Part shown: in pieces, positions 1 to 5,483 of the stretch
Layout: each line of letters begins with the position of its first letter
How positions within the stretch are numbered: position 1 is the stretch's first letter
DNA from: Lentisphaerota bacterium
GTDB taxonomy: Bacteria > Verrucomicrobiota > Kiritimatiellia > RFP12 > UBA3636
Direction of reading: 5' to 3'
DNA: 7,974 bases
Assembly (NCBI GenBank): GCA_012511845.1
Contig: JAAZFF010000146.1
Span: 1 to 7,974, forward strand
Notes under the pieces: model-generated
Databases searched by the model: none
What the model was told of the DNA's origin: nothing
Seen by the model: only the letters and a program-made list of their open reading frames with translations
Translations under genes and position numbers: made by a program

Positions 1-394
1 CATCGAAGGTCAAAGCCGTACCGAAATCTGCATCTACTACAGGATAGCCATGTCTCAGCACGGCACCGACAGCATCCGCCAGACGATCTCCACCTATCTG
101 TGACGGCCTGGGATAGTCGATTCCGATAGGCAGTGGAGTTTTATGCGATAATATTTCTGTTTCCAGAGAAAAAATACGTTTCAGAAACCACACCCAATTC
201 TCATTGTCATCAGGCACGACTGATGCCATAAAAACAGATTCAGCCGTTTTTGCACCTGCTTTTAAAAGAGCTTTTTCAACTGTAGCAGGATGATGAATTC
301 CGCCATGGAGGGCAGTAATATCCGAAACCTTCTTACCTTCCCATCGCCCAATCGTAGTTGATGTATTTCCTATATCTATAACTATTGCAGACAT
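1..394 (-). CDS. coaX: Type III pantothenate kinase CoaX (N-terminal part; gene continues past the left edge)
   Basis: CoaX phosphorylates pantothenate with ATP, the first step of coenzyme A synthesis, in the cytoplasm. About 131 residues are visible, read leftward from the ATG at 394-392. Motifs typical of the type III (ASKHA-fold) enzyme are present in order: the N-terminal phosphate-binding DIGNTSTTIG at residues 7-16; PIGIDYPRPSQIGGDRLADA at about 89-108, which holds the GGDR motif with the expected catalytic Asp103; and DFGTALTFD at 123-131, matching the family's D-x-GTA-x-T-x-D stretch. The reading frame is open to base 1, so the C-terminal half lies outside the window. The start is supported by a GAGGGG Shine-Dalgarno 7 bases upstream, inside the end of the preceding gene. 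The stop of that gene is one base away (TGA-T-ATG), so the pair is very probably co-transcribed and translationally coupled. Confidence 0.93.
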   Translation of the reverse strand, partial: MSAIVIDIGNTSTTIGRWEGKKVSDITALHGGIHHPATVEKALLKAGAKTAESVFMASVVPDDNENWVWFLKRIFSLETEILSHKTPLPIGIDYPRPSQIGGDRLADAVGAVLRHGYPVVDADFGTALTFD

Positions 395-395
395 A

Positions 396-1826
396 TCAAT
401 TCCCCTCAAATAAAGTCGTCCTGTACTCTCTCTCACGCGACATGAAAATAAAATCAGATTGTTTTTGTTCCCGGACGTTCTTTACCCGGTATGAATCATA
501 TACGCCACCATCATCTATCTGATTCAGACCAACACTGTAAAAACGCCACCCTCCATTCTCCCTGGAGTATATCATTTCTGCTCCCGCAACCGTGGAAAAC
601 GGATCATACAGATCCCCTGTTTCCAGGAGCTCTGCCTGAATTAATTCACCAAAATTTTCAGGAAAATCCCCCTTTGCCTGCTTGTAAAAATTCAGGGCAA
701 CAATAATTCTCGCTGCTCGCAATTCAAGTAAAATACTCGGCATCACTGCATGGGCATATTTGGCATTTTGCATATAGGAAGTTGCTATCGCTGCCCCCAC
801 TGGGTCTCTCGTCCAGGGGGAGCGTTTTTTTTTATGCCCAAGCCATGCCGGCAGTCCGGCAGTAAGACCATCCTCCGTATATGTATCGGATTCAGAATTT
901 CTTATCAGGTGAGAAAAAAGGGCAGCCATATTCGCCTGTGTATCAGCTTCATTACCGCCAAGCAGGGCAACCATTACACTTGACATGCCGGCAAGCCGGC
1001 GACTGTCCGTTTTTTCCGAATCCCTTTTTCCTGCAAGTTGCTTATAAATTGCGGACACGGCGTCTTTTATTGAGTTGTAATCAGATCGGAGGGCGTCACC
1101 CAAATTGCCTACCCTGCCCTCCAGGGCACGAATACTCTCTATTTGTCTGCTGCATTCGACCTCCCCACCTTGCACCTCTTCCGGATTCATAATAATCTCA
1201 CGCACTATGAGCATGATATTATTAAGGGCTGCCGCCCTTGCCAACAACCCTCCTCCGGAAGTCATCTTTACATGTTTCTCCAAAAGCTCAATCCGACCCG
1301 CCTGCCCTGCTTGTATAAATTCGTTTGAACCTCCCGCCGACATCTGATAGCAGCCCAAAACAGCAAATTCAGAACTGAAGCCTATAAAGTCAGCATAATG
1401 GAGTGGGTTTTCACGCATATCAAAAGCATCGTATTCACTCCAGAATTCATAAGCACTTAGCAGGTTTTCACTGCCCTCCCCCAGTTTCTCGTCAATCAGG
1501 GGATATTCTTTTTCATCGCCCAGACCGAATGTCTGAAATTGATGATACTCATTCATCAACTCTTTTGAAGGGCTAGTTAAATTTGCCATAAAGTTCGAGA
1601 CTGACTGCGGCGATGCCAGACTCATTTCCTCAAAGACAGTATTATAGGAGGAAAATGAAACATCATTTAGTGCCGTAGGCCATGCTTTCAAATCCTGCTG
1701 ACGCATATAAATAAATCTTAAAACTCCTAAAACACATATGGTTATAAAAAGTATACCGATTACACGCCTGCGCACCGGCTTGCTTTTAAATGGGTACACT
1801 CCACCCTTCCTTGTTTTAGAATTCAT
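396..1826 (-). CDS. Membrane-anchored protein of unknown function (476 residues) upstream of coaX
   Basis: I do not recognise a characterised function. A basic N-terminus (residues 1-21, many Lys/Arg) is followed by one hydrophobic segment at about 22-41 (VIGILFITICVLGVLRFIYM), so the protein is probably anchored with a large C-terminal domain outside the cytoplasm. The middle is mostly helical-looking, with no motif I can name. The C-terminus, about 371-441, has a recognisable pattern: AARIIVALNFYKQAKGDFPE, then DPF at 408-410, then WRFYSVGLNQIDDGG at 427-441. I know this pattern from hypothetical proteins of planctomycetes, verrucomicrobia and lentisphaerae, and it loosely recalls the C-terminus of type II secretion pseudopilins; that link is inference. 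The start ATG at 1826 has no clear Shine-Dalgarno, but a strong promoter lies so close that the message may be leaderless. The coding sequence contains an A9 run (825-833 on this strand) and two CCGG palindromes. The gene ends one base before coaX. Confidence 0.85.
   Translation of the reverse strand: MNSKTRKGGVYPFKSKPVRRRVIGILFITICVLGVLRFIYMRQQDLKAWPTALNDVSFSSYNTVFEEMSLASPQSVSNFMANLTSPSKELMNEYHQFQTFGLGDEKEYPLIDEKLGEGSENLLSAYEFWSEYDAFDMRENPLHYADFIGFSSEFAVLGCYQMSAGGSNEFIQAGQAGRIELLEKHVKMTSGGGLLARAAALNNIMLIVREIIMNPEEVQGGEVECSRQIESIRALEGRVGNLGDALRSDYNSIKDAVSAIYKQLAGKRDSEKTDSRRLAGMSSVMVALLGGNEADTQANMAALFSHLIRNSESDTYTEDGLTAGLPAWLGHKKKRSPWTRDPVGAAIATSYMQNAKYAHAVMPSILLELRAARIIVALNFYKQAKGDFPENFGELIQAELLETGDLYDPFSTVAGAEMIYSRENGGWRFYSVGLNQIDDGGVYDSYRVKNVREQKQSDFIFMSREREYRTTLFEGN
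402..407 (-). promoter_or_regulatory. Ribosome binding site of coaX
   Basis: GAGGGG on the minus strand lies 7 bases before the coaX ATG (394). It sits inside the last codons of the 476-residue gene, so ribosomes finishing that gene are next to the coaX start. It fixes the coaX start codon. Confidence 0.7.
825..833 (-). repeat. A9 homopolymer inside the 476-residue gene
   Basis: Nine A residues on the coding strand form the Lys-Lys-Lys at residues 332-334. Runs of this length are prone to replication or transcription slippage, and a one-base slip would truncate the protein before its conserved C-terminal motif. No sign of an actual frameshift is visible: the frame is intact here. Confidence 0.6.
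847..860. repeat. CCGG-type short palindrome (coding copy 1)
   Basis: GCCGG-CAGT-CCGGC forms a 5-bp dyad with a 4-base loop within the 476-residue gene (encoding Gly-Leu-Pro-Ala). It belongs to the same look-alike series as 987-1000 and 1881-1923. Confidence 0.4.
987..1000. repeat. CCGG-type short palindrome (coding copy 2)
   Basis: GCCGGC-AA-GCCGGC forms a perfect 6-bp dyad with an AA spacer inside the 476-residue gene (Arg-Arg-Leu-Ala-Gly). It is almost the same core as the intergenic palindrome at 1903-1918. Confidence 0.5.
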
Positions 1827-1832
1827 GGTTGC

Positions 1833-1861
1833 ATTTTATCACAACACAAAACCACTGGCAA
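1833..1861 (-). promoter_or_regulatory. Sigma70-type promoter for the 476-residue gene and coaX
   Basis: On the minus strand, TTGCCA (1861-1856, 5 of 6 to TTGACA) and TAAAAT (1838-1833, 5 of 6 to TATAAT) are separated by exactly 17 bases. Transcription would be expected to begin about 7 bases after the -10 box, which is at the A of the start codon at 1826. That predicts a leaderless or nearly leaderless message and agrees with the missing Shine-Dalgarno. Confidence 0.6.
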
Positions 1862-1880
1862 GAAAACGCAAAGGGGGATG

Positions 1881-1923
1881 TCCGGTAATCCGGGCAGTGG
1901 GAGCCCGGCAAGCCGGGCAGTGG
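1881..1923. repeat. Two tandem copies of a 20-base CCGG palindrome unit
   Basis: TCCGGTAATCCGGGCAGTGG (1881-1900) and CCCGGCAAGCCGGGCAGTGG (1904-1923) match at 17 of 20 positions and lie 3 bases apart. The second contains a perfect 7-bp dyad, GCCCGGC-AA-GCCGGGC (1903-1918). A further GCAGTGGGTAGTGAG-type sequence follows at 1931-1945. Confidence 0.7.
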
Positions 1924-1960
1924 TTAGTGTGCAGTGGGTAGTGAGTAGAACTTTGGAGAC

Positions 1961-1973
1961 GCAGAGCTTGGGA
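1961..1973. repeat. 13-bp direct repeat, copy 1
   Basis: GCAGAGCTTGGGA occurs here and again exactly at 2151-2163, 190 bases downstream in the same orientation. Confidence 0.55.
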
Positions 1974-2008
1974 GGCGTGAAATGGATGGGAAGGCACCGC
2001 AAACTGTA

Positions 2009-2030
2009 GCACGGACATTCTTGTCTGTGC
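2009..2030. repeat. TTCT-loop hairpin repeat, copy 1
   Basis: GCACGGACA-TTCT-TGTCTGTGC forms a 9-bp stem with one G-T pair and a TTCT loop. A related hairpin with the same loop lies at 2249-2266. There is no T-run after the stem, so it is not a typical terminator. Confidence 0.65.
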
Positions 2031-2063
2031 CCGCTTGCGGAGCAAGGTAGGGCTGGTTTCTCC
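2022..2063 (+). repeat. Diverged fragment of the 93-bp right-end repeat
   Basis: TGTCTGTGCCC (2022-2032), an 11-base spacer, then AAGGTAGGGCTGGTTTCTCC (2044-2063) parallels TGCCTGTGCCC, a 10-base spacer, then AAGGTAGGGCGAGTTTCTCC at the unit junctions of the array at 7675-7974. The last 20 bases match at 18 positions. Homology appears to stop after about 2063. Confidence 0.65.
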
Positions 2064-2150
2064 CGGCTTCGAATCCTACGCCGTGGCAAGCCGCAACCCG
2101 CCGTGGCTGCTGGCACTGGGATCGCAGGGCTCCGCACCTGCATCATGGCA

Positions 2151-2163
2151 GCAGAGCTTGGGA
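2151..2163. repeat. 13-bp direct repeat, copy 2
   Basis: This is an exact second copy of GCAGAGCTTGGGA from 1961-1973. Confidence 0.55.
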
Positions 2164-2199
2164 ACACCGAGCGCCTGCCCGGTTCCGTATGCTGGATGG

Positions 2200-2231
2200 T
2201 TGACAAGAGTAATCAATGACCAGTTTGTCAA
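2200..2231. repeat. TTGACAA / TTGTCAA inverted repeat
   Basis: Seven-base arms TTGACAA (2200-2206) and TTGTCAA (2225-2231) are exact reverse complements around an 18-base centre. The spacing could suit a dimeric DNA-binding protein. The left arm also contains a consensus -35 (TTGACA), but no matching -10 follows it, so I do not call a promoter. Confidence 0.3.
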
Positions 2232-2248
2232 GGAAGCATAAATGTAAA

Positions 2249-2266
2249 ACAGGCATTCTTGCCTGT
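2249..2266. repeat. TTCT-loop hairpin repeat, copy 2
   Basis: ACAGGCA-TTCT-TGCCTGT is a perfect 7-bp stem with a TTCT loop. Relative to copy 1 (2009-2030), an A-T pair has become G-C and a G-T pair has become A-T, so the differences preserve pairing. Confidence 0.65.
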
Positions 2267-2286
2267 CCCGCCTGCTGAGTGGCGTC

Positions 2287-2303
2287 GACAGGTCAGACAG
2301 GTC
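2287..2303. repeat. GACAGGTC short tandem duplication
   Basis: GACAGGTC at 2287-2294 is repeated at 2296-2303 with a single A between, followed by GGACTGATC. It is probably a short slippage or repeat remnant. Confidence 0.4.
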
Positions 2304-2336
2304 GGACTGATCAACTAGTGCTCAAACAAGCACAGA

Positions 2337-2365
2337 TTGCGTTACTTTCAATTTTATGCGACAAT
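2337..2365 (+). promoter_or_regulatory. Weak candidate promoter for rpe and the rightward operon
   Basis: TTGCGT (2337-2342) and GACAAT (2360-2365) are 17 bases apart, but each matches the sigma70 consensus only partly (3 and 4 of 6). If real, transcription would begin near 2372, almost at the rpe ATG at 2374. That again suggests a leaderless message and agrees with the absence of a Shine-Dalgarno. Confidence 0.3.
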
Positions 2366-2373
2366 ACTACGCC

Positions 2374-3042
2374 ATGAAGACCATCATTTTACCATCTCTG
2401 CTGGCAGCCGATGCCGGGCACCTTGCAGATGAAATAAAACGGGCAGAGGACGCCGGCGCCGATGCCCTGCATATCGACATCATGGATGCGGCATTCGTCC
2501 CCAATCTCAGCTTTGGACCTCATTTCGTGGAAATGGCAAAAAGAACCACATCCATGCCACTTAATGTCCACCTCATGCTCAACAGACCCGATCTGTACAT
2601 CGAAACATTTGCCAATGCAGGAGCCGATACTATCCAGATACAGGTGGAGTCGTCATGCATCGTATCAAAGACTTTAAAGAGAATTAAAGCTCTGGGAGTA
2701 GCTCCGGCGCTTGTCATAAACCCCGAAACATCGTATAAATCTGTTTTGCCGTACCTGGAGCTGATTGATGAGTGCTTGCAAATGACGGTGTATCCCGGAT
2801 ACGGGGGGCAGAAGTTCAAAAGTGAGCCACTATCGAACGTCAGGGCATTGCGCGATTCCGCAACAGCCTTCGGCAAAGCCGATTTTACCATCATGGTTGA
2901 TGGAGGGATCGATCGCAATACAATTGTCTCATGCGCGCAAGCCGGGGCAAATGCGTTTGTAGCGGGAACAGCTCTCTATTCAAAAACCGACATGAAATCT
3001 GAAATCGAATTATTTAGAAAATTAATCTCAAAGACATCCTGA
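2374..3042 (+). CDS. rpe: Ribulose-phosphate 3-epimerase
   Basis: Rpe interconverts ribulose 5-phosphate and xylulose 5-phosphate in the pentose phosphate pathway (cytoplasm, TIM-barrel, metal-dependent). With the start at 2374 the protein has 222 residues, the usual family size, and begins MKTIILPSLLAAD like other family members; an in-frame ATG at 2356 would add six atypical residues. Expected metal and catalytic residues are present: His33 and Asp35 in HIDIMD, His66 in NVHLML, and Asp176 in MVDGGI. The phosphate-binding parts MTVYPGYGGQKF (137-148) and AGANAFVAGTALY (190-202) are also seen. Some usual positions differ: MDA instead of MDG (Ala39), Gln90 where many members have His before the V-E pair, and Tyr140 where Asn is common. 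D-allulose-6-phosphate epimerase is a related alternative, but the general Rpe pattern fits better. No clear Shine-Dalgarno precedes the gene. lepA follows 17 bases later. Confidence 0.93.
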   Translation: MKTIILPSLLAADAGHLADEIKRAEDAGADALHIDIMDAAFVPNLSFGPHFVEMAKRTTSMPLNVHLMLNRPDLYIETFANAGADTIQIQVESSCIVSKTLKRIKALGVAPALVINPETSYKSVLPYLELIDECLQMTVYPGYGGQKFKSEPLSNVRALRDSATAFGKADFTIMVDGGIDRNTIVSCAQAGANAFVAGTALYSKTDMKSEIELFRKLISKTS

Positions 3043-3059
3043 AAGTAAAGTATCAATAA

Positions 3060-4865
3060 ATGCTGTCAAATATTAGAAATTTTTGTATTATAGCCCATAT
3101 CGATCATGGAAAATCCACCTTAGCCGACCGTATACTGCAAATTACGCAGACAGTAGACGACAGATCATTTCAAGATCAGCTTCTTGACTCAATGGACCTG
3201 GAAAGGGAACGCGGCATAACAATCAAGTCGCACCCTGTTTCCATGAGTTATACAGCCAAAGATGGCAAAACATATCTTATTAACCTTATAGACACCCCGG
3301 GTCACGTGGACTTCTCTTACGAAGTATCCCGCTCAATGGCTGCTTGTGAAGCAGCGATACTGCTCATAGATGCGGCACAGGGCGTACAGGCGCAAACTGT
3401 AGCAAATACTTATCTCGCCATTGATAATGATCTTGAGATTATACCCGTATTAAATAAAATAGATCTTCCCAGCGCAGACGTAGAGGGAGCGAAACACCAG
3501 GTTGAAGAAGCTCTTGCCATACCTATGGATGATTGCGGCATGGTTTCCTCAAAAACAGGTGTCGGTGTTGATGAACTTATGGAAATGATTGTCCAGAAAG
3601 TTCCACCACCAGAATCTGAAAATCCCGATGGTCCGCTGCGCGCCATAATTTTCGACAGTGTTTACGATGTATATCGCGGCGTGATTGCGTATGTGCGAAT
3701 TGTTGACGGTACAATCAAAACCGGCGACGACATCTATTTTATGGGTACGGACATAACAACACAAGTCAAGGAAGTAGGCATCTTCTCTCCTGAAATGAAG
3801 CCTGCCGCTTCTCTGTCCGTCGGTACAGTAGGATACATAATCGGCACAGTGAAAGATCCAAAAGAAATACGCTGCGGAGACACCATCACAACACGTGCAA
3901 ACCCGGCATCCGAGGCACTTCCCGGATTTCGTGAAATACGCCCCATGGTATTCGCAGGTCTTTACCCTGTTGCTACAGACGAATATGAGAAGATACGAAA
4001 TGGACTGGAAAAGCTTCAGCTTAACGATTCCGCATTTACATGGCATACAGAAAGTTCAGTCGCCCTTGGTTTTGGATTCAGATGCGGCTTTCTCGGACTC
4101 CTCCATATGGAGGTTGTACAGGAGAGGCTGAGGCGTGAATTCGAATGCGACATAATTTCCACCCACCCTGCTGTCATATATAAAATTCATCACAGAAACG
4201 GGAAAGTTGAAGAAATTGACAACCCGATACGCATGCCGGATCCGATGGAGATTGACTACGTTGAAGAGCCGATGATCAAGGCAACAGTTATTACTCCTAC
4301 CGAATACATCGGCGATATCATGCGTGTTGTACTCGAACACCGGGGGATAGTGGAAAAAACAGACAGCCTCGACGGGCTGAGAGTTATCCTGACGTGCATA
4401 TTGCCCCTCAATGAAATTTTGATAGATTTCAACGATACATTAAAAAGTGTATCACGAGGCTATGCCTCAATGGACTATGATCACTACGGGTACCAGGTAA
4501 GCGATATAATCCGCATGGATATTCTTCTTAACGGAGAAGCCGTAGATGCCTTTTCCTGTATGGTGCACAAAGACAGGGCAGTTGAACGGGGACGCCAGAT
4601 TTGTGCCATATTAAAAGAAGTTATACCGCCGCATATGTTCAGGATTCCCATTCAGGCAGCAATCGGACGCACTATTATAGCTCGGGAGGATGTACGGGCT
4701 TTCAGAAAAGACGTTACTGCCAAGCTTTATGGAGGCGACGTTACGCGCAAGCAGAAATTGCTTAGTAAACAAAAAGAAGGTAAAAAACGCATGAAGCAGT
4801 TTGGAACTGTAAACGTCCCGCAGGAAGCATTTGTGGCAGTATTGCGAAGTAAATCGGAGCAGTAA
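3060..4865 (+). CDS. lepA: Translation elongation factor 4 (LepA), GTPase
   Basis: LepA (EF4) is a ribosome-bound GTPase that acts on elongation or initiation complexes, including back-translocation in vitro. At 601 residues it is full length (E. coli LepA is about 599). The start MLSNIRNFCIIAHIDHGKST is the standard LepA N-terminus. The G motifs are intact: P-loop AHIDHGKS (12-19), the switch region RGITIKS (51-57), DTPGH (78-82) with the catalytic His82, NKID (132-135) and SSKTG (163-167). EF-G-like domains II, III and V follow. The LepA-specific C-terminal domain is recognised by GGDVTRKQKLLSKQKEGKKR and QFGTVNVPQEAFVAVL near the end. The ribosome binding site is weak (A/G-rich, no GGAG). 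The gene lies 17 bases after rpe, and its stop overlaps the maf start (TAATG), which points to translational coupling. Nothing looks truncated or displaced. Confidence 0.97.
   Translation: MLSNIRNFCIIAHIDHGKSTLADRILQITQTVDDRSFQDQLLDSMDLERERGITIKSHPVSMSYTAKDGKTYLINLIDTPGHVDFSYEVSRSMAACEAAILLIDAAQGVQAQTVANTYLAIDNDLEIIPVLNKIDLPSADVEGAKHQVEEALAIPMDDCGMVSSKTGVGVDELMEMIVQKVPPPESENPDGPLRAIIFDSVYDVYRGVIAYVRIVDGTIKTGDDIYFMGTDITTQVKEVGIFSPEMKPAASLSVGTVGYIIGTVKDPKEIRCGDTITTRANPASEALPGFREIRPMVFAGLYPVATDEYEKIRNGLEKLQLNDSAFTWHTESSVALGFGFRCGFLGLLHMEVVQERLRREFECDIISTHPAVIYKIHHRNGKVEEIDNPIRMPDPMEIDYVEEPMIKATVITPTEYIGDIMRVVLEHRGIVEKTDSLDGLRVILTCILPLNEILIDFNDTLKSVSRGYASMDYDHYGYQVSDIIRMDILLNGEAVDAFSCMVHKDRAVERGRQICAILKEVIPPHMFRIPIQAAIGRTIIAREDVRAFRKDVTAKLYGGDVTRKQKLLSKQKEGKKRMKQFGTVNVPQEAFVAVLRSKSEQ
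4856..4859 (+). promoter_or_regulatory. Ribosome binding site of maf
   Basis: GGAG lies inside the last codons of lepA, 5 bases before the maf ATG at 4865. It supports the TAATG overlap start. Confidence 0.6.
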
Positions 4866-5440
4866 TGAACAACCACTTCATCGCTGCTACCGCATCTGAG
4901 CGAAGACAACGCATTTTAAAAGAGCTGGGAGTAAAATTCTCCGTTTTCATTCCTGAGTGCGAGGAAATCATCAGCAATTCTGATCCGGTGCGTGTTGTAG
5001 CAACGAATGCACTCGCAAAACATCAGGCGTGTTTGCAACACCATGCCAACTCCTGGATACTGGCGGCAGATACGATAGTGGCACTGTCCGGACAGTGCCT
5101 CGGCAAGCCTCCAACCGCTGCCGAGGCTGTCGACATGCTGATGACCCTCTCTGGAAAAACCCATATCGTTTTCACCGGTGTGGCAGTGTCCAGACCATCC
5201 CACAATGCAGATGTACGTGTAGCAGCTTCGTCAGTAACTTTCAACAAGTTCGACGAGGCTGCTGCCCGGGAATATCTGAAGGCAGCAAAAACACACGATC
5301 GTGCCGGAGCTTATGATATAGATGCATGCGGTGATATGATTATAAAATCTTACAGCGGTTCACGAACAAACATAATGGGGCTGCCGGCAGAGATTGTAAG
5401 AGACTGGCTTATAGCAAACGAATTTCCATGCAGACACTAA
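4865..5440 (+). CDS. maf: Maf family nucleoside triphosphate pyrophosphatase
   Basis: Maf proteins hydrolyse non-canonical or modified nucleoside triphosphates (dTTP/UTP or m7GTP classes) to monophosphate and pyrophosphate; some members affect septum formation. The 191-residue length is normal. Family motifs in order: ATASERRQRILKELG at 8-22 (the S-x-R-R signature, here Ser11, Arg13 and Arg14, with Glu where Pro is common), NALAKHQA at 48-55 with the conserved Lys, ADTIV at 68-72 with the catalytic Asp69, LGKP at 79-82, SGKTHIVFTGVAV at 96-108, and DRAGAYDID at 145-153 followed by GLP at 172-174. The substrate class cannot be assigned from these motifs with confidence. Its ATG overlaps the lepA stop by one base, and a GGAG lies 5 bases upstream. 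The coding sequence contains a perfect 20-bp palindrome at 5080-5099. Confidence 0.92.
   Translation: MNNHFIAATASERRQRILKELGVKFSVFIPECEEIISNSDPVRVVATNALAKHQACLQHHANSWILAADTIVALSGQCLGKPPTAAEAVDMLMTLSGKTHIVFTGVAVSRPSHNADVRVAASSVTFNKFDEAAAREYLKAAKTHDRAGAYDIDACGDMIIKSYSGSRTNIMGLPAEIVRDWLIANEFPCRH
5080..5099. repeat. Perfect 20-bp palindrome within maf
   Basis: GGCACTGTCCGGACAGTGCC is fully self-complementary with no spacer. It lies in the codons between the ADTIV motif and the GKP motif of Maf. Confidence 0.7.
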
Positions 5441-5465
5441 ACAAAAAACATATGCCTGTTGTTGC

Positions 5466-5473
5466 AGGTGGAG
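5466..5473 (+). promoter_or_regulatory. Ribosome binding site of pgpA
   Basis: AGGTGGAG ends 10 bases before the ATG at 5484 and only 1 base before the in-frame TTG at 5475, so it favours the ATG. Its AGG could pair with CCTG at 5455-5458 in a small 4-bp hairpin (loop TTGTTG), which might modestly reduce access. Confidence 0.5.
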
Positions 5474-5483
5474 ATTGAAACTC

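Larger units (their letters stand above)
1827..2373. other. Divergent intergenic region, repeat-rich, no gene
   Basis: About 550 bases separate the leftward 476-residue gene from the rightward rpe. I see no credible gene: the open frames here are short, have no plausible ribosome binding site and consist largely of repeat sequence. The region holds a promoter at each end, duplicated CCGG palindromes (1881-1923), a 13-bp direct repeat (1961-1973 and 2151-2163), two related hairpins (2009-2030 and 2249-2266), a diverged fragment of the right-end 93-bp repeat (2022-2063), a TTGACAA/TTGTCAA inverted repeat (2200-2231) and a duplicated GACAGGTC (2287-2303). Confidence 0.8.

Noticed and set aside
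2009..2030. Rho-independent terminator
   Set aside because: The stem is stable, but no T-run follows on either strand, and the flanking genes diverge from this region, so no terminator is expected.
2200..2223. TTGACA at 2200-2205 as the -35 of an rpe promoter
   Set aside because: No TATAAT-like hexamer occurs at 16-18 bases spacing; the site is better described as one arm of an inverted repeat.
1823..2241. Possible small genes in the divergent intergenic region on either strand
   Set aside because: The frames run through palindromes and repeats, have low-complexity Pro/Arg/Cys-rich translations and lack credible start signals.
2356..2373. ATG at 2356 as the start of rpe
   Set aside because: It adds MRQYYA, which does not resemble Rpe N-termini, overlaps the candidate -10 box and has no Shine-Dalgarno.
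5475..5483. TTG at 5475 as the start of pgpA
   Set aside because: The AGGTGGAG site ends one base before it, too close for use, whereas the ATG at 5484 has workable spacing and keeps all family motifs.
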